Of a stretch of 54,689 bases of DNA, positions 18,012 through 29,100 are shown in pieces (positions within the stretch are counted from its first letter, which is position 1; each line of letters begins with the position of its first letter). Made by a program: the position numbers and the translations under genes. This stretch comes from a virus, in the IMG/VR virus record IMGVR_UViG_3300005753_000041, positions 1-54,689 of that record. One strand, 5' to 3'. The notes under the pieces were generated by a model. The model was not told the DNA's origin, ran no database searches, and saw only the letters and a list, made by a program, of their open reading frames with translations.

Positions 18012-18608
18012 ATGACATCAGACCAAAACGCAGTTACAACTGAACCTGCAGACTTAAACGCTTTAAAAGTACACGCTAAGTCTCTAGGTATTGTTTTTCA
18101 CCCAATGATAGGCCTAAAGAAATTACAGGATAAAGTGGCTAATCATTCCACTGCACCTGAACCAAATATACCTACGCAGGCGGTATCTTCACAACCCCCC
18201 GCAATAATGAGCATACCTAAACAAAAACGTGTAATACCTACTATAGAAATGCATGCTAAAATAGTAAAAGAAGCTACTAAGCTTATTAGAGTTCGTGTAG
18301 CATGTATGAATCCAAATAAGAAAGAATGGGAAGGTGAAATATTCACTGTTTCTAATTCTATTGTTCCAGCACAGAAAAAGTATGTTCCATTTAATGCAGA
18401 AGAAGGTTGGTTTGTTCCACGCATTATCTTGAATGTAATTAAAGAAAGAAAGTGCCAAGTGTTCCATACAATCAAAGGTCCGAAAGGCGAAAAGATTCGT
18501 AAGGGTAAACTCATACCTGAGTTTAGTGTTGAAGAGTTAGCGCCATTAAATGAACATGAGTTTAATGACTTGGCTAAACGACAAGCGATGGCAAATAACT
18601 TAGACTAA
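18012..18608 (+). CDS. Conserved phage structural protein with N-terminal HeH/LEM-like motif, 198 aa
   Basis: Residues 14-45 (LNALKVHAKSLGIVFHPMIGLKKLQDKV) fit a two-helix HeH/LEM-like motif. A Pro-rich linker follows, then a conserved-looking domain beginning KLIRVRVACMNPNKKEWEGE with KKYVPFNAEEGWFVPRII and CQVFHTIKGPKGEK. This second part recalls a protein encoded right after the capsid gene in N4-like and other podoviruses, of unknown exact role. The gene begins 14 nt after the terminator with GAGAGAAAG as ribosome binding site. Confidence 0.6.
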   Translation: MTSDQNAVTTEPADLNALKVHAKSLGIVFHPMIGLKKLQDKVANHSTAPEPNIPTQAVSSQPPAIMSIPKQKRVIPTIEMHAKIVKEATKLIRVRVACMNPNKKEWEGEIFTVSNSIVPAQKKYVPFNAEEGWFVPRIILNVIKERKCQVFHTIKGPKGEKIRKGKLIPEFSVEELAPLNEHEFNDLAKRQAMANNLD

Positions 18609-18619
18609 GGTAAAATACT

Positions 18620-18961
18620 ATGTTAATACAAAATAACGCACTTACATTTGATTGGGTACTTACTAAAAGCGCAAGCTTTGCTACTTATAATGAAGCTTAC
18701 TTTGATATTCAAGTTACCGCTCCAGATGGAACTGTAACTTATAGTGAGGGAGCTAATGGAGCTGGGTGGACTACTACGTTTACACAGTCTACAGCTACTG
18801 TAGACGGTCAGTTGACTTATGCCTACACTCCAACTCAATTAGGTATTTACACCATTATACTAGGTACTGGAGGCGCTACTAGCTTCACCATCTTAGATAC
18901 AGTACTTGCTTTGATTGTAAAGCAAGATAGTACTGTAAATAATACTGTTATATTAGCATAG
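18620..18961 (+). CDS. Small Ig-like virion protein, 113 aa
   Basis: The protein is beta-rich. The strand-turn pattern FDIQVTAPDGTVTYSEG, GQLTYAYTPTQLGIYTIILGTGG and TILDTVLALIV resembles a single Ig-like domain. It has no signal peptide or cysteines. Gene spacing is 11 nt from the previous gene and 8 nt to the next, with AAGGTAAAA and AGGATAA as ribosome binding sites. It lies within the tail/internal protein operon and is probably structural. I do not recognise a specific family. Confidence 0.55.
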   Translation: MLIQNNALTFDWVLTKSASFATYNEAYFDIQVTAPDGTVTYSEGANGAGWTTTFTQSTATVDGQLTYAYTPTQLGIYTIILGTGGATSFTILDTVLALIVKQDSTVNNTVILA

Positions 18962-18969
18962 GATAAATC

Positions 18970-21393
18970 ATGTCAGCGATTGAGATCACAGACCTTACAA
19001 CACAGGAAACTGATGGCACAGGAGTTTTTGATGAACTCATGCGCGCTATATCAGTCCACTTGGATTCCGAGTATAAGAAGGGCAGGTTAAAAGGCTCAGA
19101 TTATGCAAAGGTGTCCTTAGGATCTATGGACTCAATCCTTCAGCAATCAACAGCTTTCCTTTTAGGAAGGCAGGCTGCTGATAAGCAGGCAGCCTTACTA
19201 GACCAACAACGTATCAATGCAGAAAAAGAGTGTCTACTTCTACTGGCTCAGATAGCCAAACTGGAAGCAGACACTTCGTTAGTTATACAGAATGAAGCAA
19301 TCGCAGTAGTAACCGAAGCAAACTTATTGGCTGAAGGGTTAAATATTCCTAAGCAAGGTTTACTGATAGATTCACAGGTAGCGAAAACCAACCAAGATAC
19401 AGCCGTAGGCGTTGTACAAGAAGCTTCAATCGTACAAGGTACTCTGAAAGCTGTAGAAGAAACTGAGCTAGTTAAACAGCAGGTTCTTAATGCACAACAA
19501 GACATCTTACTATCTATTGCCAAAATAGCAGATATGGAAGCACAGCTTGTAGTAACAAGAGCACAAGCAACTAAAATTATCCAAGATATTAGCTTATCTA
19601 AAAAGCAAGAGTTAAAACTAGACCAAGATATCCTAGTTGCACAACAGTCAGTATTAAACGCAATTCAAGAAGTACTGATGTCTAAAGCTCAAGTAGAGCA
19701 AATGGCTCAACAAATACTATTAACAACAGCACAGGTACATAAGACTATCGGTGATGGTAAATTAACTCAGAAGCAAATTGAGAAATTGACTCAAGATATT
19801 CTTGTAGCTAAGCAAGAAGTATTAGGCGCTGTACAGCAAGTACTACTATCACAGGCTCAAGTAGAAGAGATGCAAGAGCGTATCTTACTTACAACAGCTC
19901 AAGTACATAAAACAATTGGTGATGGCGAGCTAACACAAAAGCAAACAGAGAAATTGACTCAAGATATTCTTGTGGCTCAACAGACTGTATTAAATGCAGT
20001 ACAAGAGGTTGCATTCTCTAAAGCGAAAGTTGCTCAGATGCAGGAACAAGTACAATTAACCACTGCACAAACCTCTAAGACTTTAAATGACAGTGAACTG
20101 ACCGATACTCAAAAATTGAAGTTAGAACAGGATGTACTAGTAGCGCAACAGACTGTGCTGAACGCAGTACAAGAAGTCGCATTATCTAAAGCTAAAGTGA
20201 ACCAGATGGGTGAGCAGGTACAATTAACTACTGCCCAAACTTCTAAGACACTAAATGATAGTCAGTTAACTGATAAGCAGAAGTTGAAAGTAGAACAGGA
20301 GGTTCTTGTAGCCCAGCAGACTGTATTGAATGCTGTACAGGAAGTTTCATTCTCCAAAGCGAAAGTAAACCAAATGCAAGAGCAGGTTCAACTGACCACA
20401 GCACAGACTGTTAAAACAATTAAAGATAGCGATTTAACAGCCAAACAAGTAGAAAAAACCACACAAGATGTATTGGTTGCTCAGCAGGATGTCCTGAACG
20501 CTGTTCAAGAGGTTCTTTTATCAGAAGCTAAAGTTGATAACATGGTTAACCAATCAGAGCTTACAACGGCGCAGACAAGTAAAACAGAGCAAGATACTAT
20601 CAATAGTACAGTACAAGGAACCTTGTTAATTCAACAAAGAGATAAGTTGGAACAGGAAGTATTGACTGAACAACAATCTGTATTGAATATGGAACAACAG
20701 GTTCTTAAATCAGCAGCAGAAGTTACAATGATTGGAAAGCAGGAAACTAAGTTAGATGGAGACATTTTATTGAATGCAGAGGCTCTGAATACAGCCATTG
20801 CAACTACGTCACTAACTAATTCTAAAGTAACCATGACAGGTAATCAGGCATTGACCGAAGTTACTCAAAAGCTTAAGTTAGATCAAGATATTGCTTTAAG
20901 CGTATCTCAACAGTCTAAAATTGCACAGGAAACTTTAATAGGTGTTCAGCAAGAAAAGAACCTATTTACTGACGAACTCAAGACAGACCAAGAAATCCTG
21001 TTATTAACTGAGAAAGTAACCAATGAAGCTAAGCAAGGTATCGTGCTAGATAGTCAAACAGTTAAGATTGATTCTGAGAAGGATCTATTAATTGAGAAGA
21101 AATGGACTGAACAAGCCCAAACTAAGAATGTAGTAAACGGTACTACAATCTTTGATGCTACAGTAGAACCTAATATTGTTAATGGTGCTGTAGGTGCTCA
21201 ACGTAAGTTATATCATAGACAAGCAGATGGGTTCTTACGTGATGCTGAACAGAAGTTAGCCAAAATTATGACTGACACATGGTCTGTACGTAAATCAGCA
21301 GATCCAAATGGCACGAACACTACTGCAAACAACCTAGCAGATGCAGATATTGCTTCAGTAATAGTAAAGGCTAAGACAGGCATAGGTGCTTAA
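18970..21393 (+). CDS. Long coiled-coil tail/internal protein with six 56-residue repeats, 807 aa
   Basis: The protein is Gln/Ala/Val-rich and mostly alpha-helical. Residues 1-100 form a conserved start (AISVHLDSEYKKGRLKGSDYAKVSLGSMD...LLGRQAADKQAALLDQQR) common to phage structural proteins. Residues 217-552 are six 56-residue repeats. The last 60 residues include FLRDAEQKLAKIMTDTWSVRK, which recurs in many phage virion proteins with this repeat style. It occupies the place of N4 gp54. The likely role is a long helical tail or internal component. AGGATAAATC precedes the ATG. Confidence 0.65.
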   Translation: MSAIEITDLTTQETDGTGVFDELMRAISVHLDSEYKKGRLKGSDYAKVSLGSMDSILQQSTAFLLGRQAADKQAALLDQQRINAEKECLLLLAQIAKLEADTSLVIQNEAIAVVTEANLLAEGLNIPKQGLLIDSQVAKTNQDTAVGVVQEASIVQGTLKAVEETELVKQQVLNAQQDILLSIAKIADMEAQLVVTRAQATKIIQDISLSKKQELKLDQDILVAQQSVLNAIQEVLMSKAQVEQMAQQILLTTAQVHKTIGDGKLTQKQIEKLTQDILVAKQEVLGAVQQVLLSQAQVEEMQERILLTTAQVHKTIGDGELTQKQTEKLTQDILVAQQTVLNAVQEVAFSKAKVAQMQEQVQLTTAQTSKTLNDSELTDTQKLKLEQDVLVAQQTVLNAVQEVALSKAKVNQMGEQVQLTTAQTSKTLNDSQLTDKQKLKVEQEVLVAQQTVLNAVQEVSFSKAKVNQMQEQVQLTTAQTVKTIKDSDLTAKQVEKTTQDVLVAQQDVLNAVQEVLLSEAKVDNMVNQSELTTAQTSKTEQDTINSTVQGTLLIQQRDKLEQEVLTEQQSVLNMEQQVLKSAAEVTMIGKQETKLDGDILLNAEALNTAIATTSLTNSKVTMTGNQALTEVTQKLKLDQDIALSVSQQSKIAQETLIGVQQEKNLFTDELKTDQEILLLTEKVTNEAKQGIVLDSQTVKIDSEKDLLIEKKWTEQAQTKNVVNGTTIFDATVEPNIVNGAVGAQRKLYHRQADGFLRDAEQKLAKIMTDTWSVRKSADPNGTNTTANNLADADIASVIVKAKTGIGA
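19618..20625 (+). repeat. Six tandem 168-bp repeats encoding a 56-residue coiled-coil unit
   Basis: Units begin at residues 217, 273, 329, 385, 441 and 497 without any length change. The consensus contains QDVLVAQQTVLNAVQEV, then SKAKVNQM.EQVQLTTAQT, then KTLNDS.LTDKQKLK. 56 is eight heptads, which keeps the coiled-coil register across units. Units c, d and e are the most alike, and the last unit degenerates after LTTAQTSKT. Confidence 0.9.
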
Positions 21394-21398
21394 ACACA

Positions 21399-23738
21399 AT
21401 GGCTGAGTATAGTGTAGCGGCTGCCGTACAAGGGCAGCCCTTATTTCCTTCAGGTACTCAAGATAATAAGATTAGTTCTGTTGTTTTAAGAAGTGTACTA
21501 GATAACTCTAATATAGACACAAGCGTAAGACATACAATATCTAGCGTTATCGCCGATACCTATACCCACCACCTAAATTCATTCAAATCCTCCGCGGAGA
21601 AGTATTTTCAATATGGTAAGAATTATCATCCAGACGGTATTCCTACTGATCGTACTGCAGGCAGAGATGCGGCAGATGCTGTTGAAGACGAAGGCTCTGT
21701 TGAAGCAATACAAGCTATTATAGAAGCTGAAATCGGGGAAGAAATAATAATAGAGTATTATGCCTATAGGCCCACTAAACCTAATTTAGTGGCTATAAAA
21801 TGGTTATTAGATGATGTGAAATTAACAGTAACCAATACCCGTGCTAGTACGTATACCACTCATGGTATATTTGATTTTTACAAGATAGCTAGTGGGTCTA
21901 GGCAACGTGTAATTGCTCCTCCCACAATAGTTGGAAATACACTTACAATATCTCACAGCACTATAATAGAGTACAGAGACTACAGTGAGTGCCAAGATGC
22001 ACAAACTGATGATGGGCAAAGAGAATGCCAGCAGGATTACGACACTTACTGGGATTTCGCAGACGTTTCCGTAGTCCAAACTAGAGTATATGATTTATCT
22101 TTAACTTCATCATATACTGATATTTCCATATTACACCAAGTCCGGTACTTCTTAAAAAGTAACCATAGGGTATTTATTTGGATGTATAACCAAAACGATA
22201 ACACCTACCCAGATATTCATACAAACCTAGTTGGCTTCTCTGAGGATGGGTGTTTTCCCTTCGCGGTACTAATTGATTCAGGTAAAAAGGTATCGGAGGA
22301 TGAACTAGGGGTAGATTACAAACGGCATACAGATTACCTGTTAAACAAACTAGGTATTGAATTAGATACTGTAATGGAAGGGCTTGAAGACCCTGATGAC
22401 AGTACATCACTATCCAGCGTAGAAGATGCGTTCATAATGTTCGGAGTAGACTTTGATACAAGCGAACAAGAGAGTTTAATGTATCTATATGAGTTCTTCA
22501 GGAACGCGCATTACCATGAGAACGCATTTTCACAATCAGATTGGATAACGCATGGACCTACTTTTTACGCAGGTAATACGACCCATTACAGTTCCAGTAA
22601 AATAAGCTTTCGTATAGGACATACTTTTACCACAGTTGAAGAATTAAATGGAGCCATCACTAGTACCACTGTACCTAATTTACAAGTGGTAATTGTAGAT
22701 GGGGCAGAACTTGACCCAAACAATGATGGAGTGACCTATGTACAGGATGGAGATGTAACTGAGACTTTACTAGGGGAGATATCTAGTCAAATAGTTCTAG
22801 GAGACTTTAGTAGTTATGATCGATATGGACTAGGATATAACAATCATACGTTAATACTACGCAAACAACACACTCCAACCACATATATACAAATAGTAAT
22901 TCATGGCTTGGATTACTTTACTCGCGTACTAGATACTGAAACTAGGAAAAGTAAAGGTGTGTTGGCTACGCTTAATGATTTAAGTAATAGACGATTTCTA
23001 CTTCCTATATCACATAACGTAATTAATAACTTACATCCAATAATACAAGCATATATCTTGGAGCAGGGACTGCACATAAGTATCTACTCTATAACAGTCA
23101 CTAAACTTAAATGGTACCAAACAAGTACCTTTGCAACAATAATGCTAGTTGTACGTATTGTACTCCTCGCAGTATCCCTAGGCAGTAGTGAAGGTATATG
23201 GGAGGCTATTTGGTTTTTAATACAGAATTATGTAATAGGGCAGATTATTGTCTATGGATTAGCTATACTTGTAGACGCTATTGGAGGGGAAGCGGCATTA
23301 TTCCTTGCAGCGGTTGCAGCGGTGGCTTCTATTACATTAGGCGATGGCTCAGGTACTTTTGCACTAATGAGCGCAGACCAGCTTATGCAGGCTGCTGGGT
23401 ACCTAATTACAGCCACTAATGTAGTAACTGCAGACGCCTTTGAAGATTTACGTAGAGAGATGGCAGTAGCTGAAGATTTACTAGAGTCTCAAGAAGAACA
23501 AATAGCTAAGATCAATGATTTATTAGATGATGGTGGCGGAGAACTAAATTATTTAGATTTAATTGTAAATAGACCTGTGCTTGATTTGAATGAATCCCCA
23601 ACCGCCTATTACAATAGAAGTATACATATAACTAATCCGGGTGTATTATCTTTAGATAATATTGACTCATATATAGGTAATCTACTTAGATTGCCTGAAT
23701 TAAGTGAATACAACACAAGCATTCGAGGACTAACATAA
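21399..23738 (+). CDS. Virion protein with C-terminal membrane-like segments (N4 gp53 position), 779 aa
   Basis: The N-terminal 550 residues are soluble and beta/alpha mixed, with a Cys pair in CQDAQTDDGQRECQQDYD. Residues about 570-680 contain three to four hydrophobic segments (TFATIMLVVRIVLLAVSLG, IIVYGLAILVDAIGG, ALFLAAVAAVASITLG). A charged helix follows (REMAVAEDLLESQEEQIAKI). Hydrophobic segments in a protein encoded among internal virion genes suggest insertion into the host envelope during genome ejection, but this is inference. The ribosome binding site is weak, and TAATG at 23736-23740 couples it to the next gene. Confidence 0.6.
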   Translation: MAEYSVAAAVQGQPLFPSGTQDNKISSVVLRSVLDNSNIDTSVRHTISSVIADTYTHHLNSFKSSAEKYFQYGKNYHPDGIPTDRTAGRDAADAVEDEGSVEAIQAIIEAEIGEEIIIEYYAYRPTKPNLVAIKWLLDDVKLTVTNTRASTYTTHGIFDFYKIASGSRQRVIAPPTIVGNTLTISHSTIIEYRDYSECQDAQTDDGQRECQQDYDTYWDFADVSVVQTRVYDLSLTSSYTDISILHQVRYFLKSNHRVFIWMYNQNDNTYPDIHTNLVGFSEDGCFPFAVLIDSGKKVSEDELGVDYKRHTDYLLNKLGIELDTVMEGLEDPDDSTSLSSVEDAFIMFGVDFDTSEQESLMYLYEFFRNAHYHENAFSQSDWITHGPTFYAGNTTHYSSSKISFRIGHTFTTVEELNGAITSTTVPNLQVVIVDGAELDPNNDGVTYVQDGDVTETLLGEISSQIVLGDFSSYDRYGLGYNNHTLILRKQHTPTTYIQIVIHGLDYFTRVLDTETRKSKGVLATLNDLSNRRFLLPISHNVINNLHPIIQAYILEQGLHISIYSITVTKLKWYQTSTFATIMLVVRIVLLAVSLGSSEGIWEAIWFLIQNYVIGQIIVYGLAILVDAIGGEAALFLAAVAAVASITLGDGSGTFALMSADQLMQAAGYLITATNVVTADAFEDLRREMAVAEDLLESQEEQIAKINDLLDDGGGELNYLDLIVNRPVLDLNESPTAYYNRSIHITNPGVLSLDNIDSYIGNLLRLPELSEYNTSIRGLT

Positions 23739-24304
23739 TGCACACTATCGCTAACAACTCTTTCGCTTTACAACAAGCACAACCATACAGAAACGATAGC
23801 TTCCAATCTTTTGGTAATGTAGGTCAAAGCAATATTCCAACCACTGCGATTAGTACTGGAAACTTCAATACTGGAGGCTTTAATAACCTAGGAGGTACTG
23901 CACTCTCTCAAAGTTTAAGCTCTATAGGTGGGATAAATCATCCGGATACTCAAGGGTATGCTGCCGGAGGAAATGCCACACAAATGCAAAGTATACAGGA
24001 ACAAATACAAGCAGAGCGCCTACGACAAAGCAATGCAAACCAAGCGGGAGAGAGTGGCTTTAGTTTAGATGATGGGATAAAATTAGGGGGTTTAGCTGTA
24101 GACGGATTTAATGCATATTTGAACTTCAATGCTCAAAGAGATCAGAATAGGCAATTTAAACAAAACTTCAGTGCCAACTCCATCATAAACAATAATAAAC
24201 TATTAGGGTTGGAATCTAATTTTAACGACAGAGAACGACACAGAGCGTTAAATACTCCTGGATACAAAAAACAGACGCTTAATTTTGAAAGAATCCCTAA
24301 TTAA
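23738..24304 (+). CDS. Small Gln/Asn/Gly-rich virion protein (N4 gp52 position), 188 aa
   Basis: The composition is low-complexity: Asn, Gln, Ser and Gly dominate (for example FNTGGFNNLGGTALSQSL). A GFSLDDGIKLGGLAVDGFNAYLNFNAQRDQNRQFKQ segment near residues 108-140 is found in short proteins that precede internal core proteins in podoviruses. It has no membrane segment. It starts at a TAATG overlap and ends 9 nt before the next ATG. N4 gp52 (16 kDa) is a virion protein at this position. Equivalence is inferred from position and size. Confidence 0.6.
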   Translation: MHTIANNSFALQQAQPYRNDSFQSFGNVGQSNIPTTAISTGNFNTGGFNNLGGTALSQSLSSIGGINHPDTQGYAAGGNATQMQSIQEQIQAERLRQSNANQAGESGFSLDDGIKLGGLAVDGFNAYLNFNAQRDQNRQFKQNFSANSIINNNKLLGLESNFNDRERHRALNTPGYKKQTLNFERIPN

Positions 24305-24313
24305 GGAAAGCTT

Positions 24314-26125
24314 ATGCAAAACTCAATAGATGTAAGTGCTCTAGGTAGGGCATCTTTCCGTAATGGTAAAGATAATACCGCACAGTACCTTGAAAATATA
24401 AGTAAAGCACTTAATAGAGGTTTGACCCGTGTACAAGGAATTGCCGACTCTCAAGCAGATGACCGCTCACAGCAGGCCAATGATTACATTAATAGCCTTA
24501 CTACAGCGGATGCATTAGCTGGTGCGGATTTATCCTCTACGGCACTCAAGGCTAGGTTTGGTGGGCGTTTAAACGCTAATGTATTCACTAATGCTTCTGG
24601 GCAAAATAAGGAAAACCAAGACTTATTCTTATCTAACCAAGCCTTTAGTGATAAAAAGAAATCTATAGATGATAGAAGTATTGTGCAGGACTTAGGTGCG
24701 CTGTTAGTTAAAGGACAGCAAACCAATAACTTTAGTGAATATGAGGCAGCACTATCTAAAGATGGCTTTGCATTTGGATTAAACGATAGGTCTTCAAGAT
24801 TGTCACAAGGTTTAGCAACTAGACGACAAACTGAAACCTACTTCAAACAACAGGCTAAGGAAGCTACACGAGTAGCTGGAGAGACTGCTATAGGCTCTGC
24901 TATTGACTTTAGCGAGAATGATAGAAATGAAACTGTAGATGAATTTGGGAACATGAATACTGAGTTCAATGATTTCTTACAAGCATCTGGAGCTAGTAAA
25001 GACGCAGACGGTAACTATAATATTACACAAGCAGATACTGATACTTTTAAGGCATCCCAGAATGCTGTAAATACCTTTAGTACAGGACAAGCTGAAGCAC
25101 TGGAACAGTACGGTGACTTTGATCCAAATGCTAAATTTACTAAATTAGGGATACATCCAAATACCAAACAAATTGCGATAGGTTACATTGAAGAAGGGAA
25201 TAGACTACGTAAAATTAAATTTGATGAAGACCAAGTTAAAAATAGAAGCGCAATACAGGCAAACCCTTATATAACGCTTAACCAAGATGGTAAAGTCGAA
25301 GCTACGGAATACACTACTCCAGAAGGTTTATTTAACTTAAAGGAGATAGGTGAGCGTAGGAAGACGTTTAACGATAGAAAAGCCGCTTTTGATAAAGGGG
25401 TAGCTTCCAGACAAGAAGACAGACGAATTTTAGAGAAAGAGCTAGGAATCAATGGAATATATAAACGTGGACTTGAAAACCTACGTGCCTCATCTGGATA
25501 TAAAGCTTCAGAATCAACTAGACGTGCACAGTTAGAACAAACATATACTTCTCAGTTTGATGCCCAAAGTAGGAATAGTGGATTTGGTGATCGTAAGTTA
25601 GCATTAGCCAACCAAAGGGCTTCTACTGAAGCTTCAAGTCAATTAGCTACTGCACAGGCTGCCTTTGATAAGTTTACTCCGGGAAAACCTGAGTATGAGA
25701 CTGTAGAGGAGCAATCAGACTTAATATCTGAGGTTATGGATGAAATCAATATAGATAATGAGGGCAGTAATGTATTAGGCTTCTTAGGTAATGATGGGGT
25801 TGCAGGCAAAGAACTTAGAGCTTTAATTTCTAGTGAGGAGGTAAGGTATATTAAACTTGCTGGAGCTGAACGTAAACCAGTTCCTGCATCAGTAATGAAG
25901 GCTGCTATAAAACTAGCTACTTTAGATGATGGATTCTGGCAAGATAAAGGCGTAAGGAAAGATAAACTTAAAGCGCGTATACAGGAATTGATGAATGCTA
26001 GAAGTAAAGCATTCAATACTGCAGACCTTGGATTAAACCAAGCTAAAGCTAATACTAAAAAAATACAAGAGCAGATACTTAATCACGGGCAAAAAGGTCA
26101 GACCTTACCTCAATTTGGAAAATAG
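24314..26125 (+). CDS. Internal/ejection-type virion protein (N4 gp51 position), 603 aa
   Basis: The protein is hydrophilic and helical. It begins with repeats of Gln/Asp-rich helix (ALNRGLTRVQGIADSQADDRSQQAND) and contains long charged coils, with no signal peptide or membrane segment. It lies directly before the vRNAP gene, 5 nt upstream, and starts with AAGGAAAGCTT. Large helical proteins of this kind are co-packaged and ejected in podoviruses. In N4 the gene next to the vRNAP plays a virion role. I see no enzymatic motif such as a lytic transglycosylase site. Confidence 0.6.
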   Translation: MQNSIDVSALGRASFRNGKDNTAQYLENISKALNRGLTRVQGIADSQADDRSQQANDYINSLTTADALAGADLSSTALKARFGGRLNANVFTNASGQNKENQDLFLSNQAFSDKKKSIDDRSIVQDLGALLVKGQQTNNFSEYEAALSKDGFAFGLNDRSSRLSQGLATRRQTETYFKQQAKEATRVAGETAIGSAIDFSENDRNETVDEFGNMNTEFNDFLQASGASKDADGNYNITQADTDTFKASQNAVNTFSTGQAEALEQYGDFDPNAKFTKLGIHPNTKQIAIGYIEEGNRLRKIKFDEDQVKNRSAIQANPYITLNQDGKVEATEYTTPEGLFNLKEIGERRKTFNDRKAAFDKGVASRQEDRRILEKELGINGIYKRGLENLRASSGYKASESTRRAQLEQTYTSQFDAQSRNSGFGDRKLALANQRASTEASSQLATAQAAFDKFTPGKPEYETVEEQSDLISEVMDEINIDNEGSNVLGFLGNDGVAGKELRALISSEEVRYIKLAGAERKPVPASVMKAAIKLATLDDGFWQDKGVRKDKLKARIQELMNARSKAFNTADLGLNQAKANTKKIQEQILNHGQKGQTLPQFGK

Positions 26126-26130
26126 CTTAC

Positions 26131-29100
26131 ATGAGATTTGATGATAGTTTTATAGACTTCGATTTATCCAAACAATCGTCTATTAACATGTTTGGACAAA
26201 AAGAAGATGCGGTAGCTAATGCAAGCCAAGCCAAGCAGAATTCAATAAATGATAAAGTTAATCAAGATACTTTGGATAGGTTCAATGAAACCGTAATACG
26301 TAATAACCGTAGAGATTTTGGGGAACATGCCCAAGATGCTGCTTCTCTAGCCTTAAGAGCTTCACTAGGTTTAGGGCAAATTGCGTATGGCGCAACAGAT
26401 TTAGCATTATACGGGATCTCTCTCGGCAATATTGATTTAGATAAAGCAACCGAAGATCAGTATGGGGAAAGTCTAAGCCAAAAATTCCAACGAAGTAGGC
26501 GTATAGCCAACTCATTCGAATCAGAGCAACTAACTGCGCGTAGAGCAGAAATAGCTCGTAGGTCACATGAGAGAGGCTTAACCAATCAACAATTTGATGC
26601 AACTAATCCCACCGGCTTAGATAACTTTTTTCAAGGAGTTAAAAACTTTGGTAGTGCAGTAGCCGACCAAATTGAATTTGCAACTGTTGGTTTAGATTCT
26701 GCATTAGAGTCAATTCCCCAAGCGCTTGTGCCCGGAGGAATAACCAACATATTCAGAGCCAAGTTAGCCGGTGCTGCAGGAAAACTAGCAGCTAAGAATG
26801 TTACTAGAACTAAGCAAGGTAAAGCCTTATTTAATGCAAATGTACCCGAAGGTAAAGTAGCTAAAAACTTCAGACGTACTAAAGCAGGTAAGGCAATAAC
26901 TAAAGAAATAAAAGAAATAGCTTCTAGAAAAGGAGCTAAAGATTATTTAGAATCTAAAGCTGGGGTTAAAGCAGTAAATAGTATTGCATCTAAAACTGGA
27001 TTAACTTATGTAGCTGTATCGGAAGGAATAAGTAATGCAGGCGAGGTTCAATCTACAATATTGAACTCTACTGAGAAAGACTTAAATGCAAGCTCTAAAG
27101 AATATCGAGAGTTACGTAAACAAGGTCAGACACATAAACAAGCTAAACGGGCATTAGCTAATACAGGACGTTTAATTACTGCTTTAATAGCAGGGGCTAC
27201 AGGAGCCGTAGCAGGTAAATTAACCGGTTCAGCTAAGTTAGAAGGTCTTGGATTTAAAGTCGATTCCCCAGTAGGTAAAAAAATAGCCTCTAAAATATTG
27301 GTTAACCCAGTAACCAGTTCTGCAGCAAGAGAAGGCGTAGAAGAGACCCTCCAAGGAGCGTCAGGAACCTTTGCAGGAAACGTAGCTCAACGATTGACCT
27401 CAAACGATGATCAGAAGCTGTCAGAAGGCGTTATAGAAGGTGCTGCTCAAGGATTAGTTGCAGGTGTTATCTCAGGTGGTGGCTTAGCTGCTGTTTTGAA
27501 TATACCTAATGTAGGCTCAACAGTTTCTACTGGAATTAAAACAGGCGTTCAAGCAGTCTCTAAAAAGATTGAAGAGAAGACTTTAAGTAATGTAGATCCT
27601 ATTGCTAAAAAAGCGATCAAGTCAGGAGACTTAAGTAATATAGATAAGGAAGCTAACCCATTAGCTTATTTACAAGCAATTACTAATGAAAAATTCATAC
27701 CTAAAGACGAGAAAGAACTGGCTAAGCATAATGAAGAACTAGTTAGGGCAGCCACTGTTATATTTAATGATTTAGGTACTAGAGGTAAGGCACTTGCAGA
27801 TATTGGGGATACTGTACAAGAATTTCAAAAACAGTTAATTAGTCATGAAGAGACTCCCAACTTAACTGATGAACAAGTTACTGAGTACACACAAGCTATT
27901 GAACAGTATATAACAGACTTGGGTGAATTTCGTACTTTAAAGGACGCTTACGTAATACAAAACGACAAAATAACTACAATTAAAGAGGGTATTAAAGCTA
28001 CAGCACAAGCACCTATACAGGCTATAAAAGAAAAGTTAGATGCGGATAACTCCACAGTTATTGGGGAGAATACTAATGTAGATGCCCCGAAGGACAATTC
28101 TACTAAAATCACAGTAGATGAAGCCAACACTTTGTTAGGTAGTGGTACTAGGGTCACTGAATCTCAAGTAAATCAACTAGCAGAAATAGATGGTTTATCT
28201 GAGGAATCTAAAGCAGCGATTGATTATTACAAAGCAGTTAACTCAATAAGTGCTGTATCTCAAAATATAGCAGATAATGCCCCATTGCTTACGGATAAAC
28301 CAAATGCAAAAAAAGGCGTAGTACAGCACATAGAGGCAATACTTACTGCAACTAGTAAAGCAGATAAGGTTGGTGCCTATAACGAGTATGTTCAATTCAG
28401 GGATGGTTTAATTAATAAAAGTAAGGAAATTCTTGACTTAAATAAACCGAAGACTAGTCCTGAGTATAAGAAAGCATTTGCTAAATATATACCTCAAAAA
28501 CTAAAAGATAAAAATCCAGCTGACTTAGATGCACAAGTTACTAAGATTATGCACAGTGTATCTAAGGCTCTCAGACAGCAGGATTTACCGCTACTGAAGG
28601 TTACAGATATACATCTTAGTAACTTTGCCGGGATAACTACAAACAGTCCCTTAGAAGGCTCTACAGAGGTTGGGAGTACTCCAGAACAAAGTGTCGATAA
28701 TGTTACTACTCCAGAAACTACATCTGTACAGAATACGGATACGGGCACCGCAGACGTGCCTACTAAAGGTAAAATTCAACGGATTAAGCGGGTAAGTGTA
28801 AATACCCCTAGCAAACATAAAGATTCTTTATTTGTGTTTGGAGATAACCTAATAGGCAAGGGTAAAGCGGGACAAGCAGTAATCCGTGATGCAGAAAACT
28901 CAATAGGTATTCCTACTAAAAATCTACCCAGTAATAAGGATGGGGCCTTTGCAACTGATGCAGACTTTGATACATACAAGACTGCTATAGATACAGCTAT
29001 TACTAGTATCAAGGAAGCTCAAGATTCAGGAAAGAATATAGTGTTTCCGGTAGATGGTTTAGGTACGGGCTTAGCTAATTTAGCTGAAAGTAGCCCTAAA

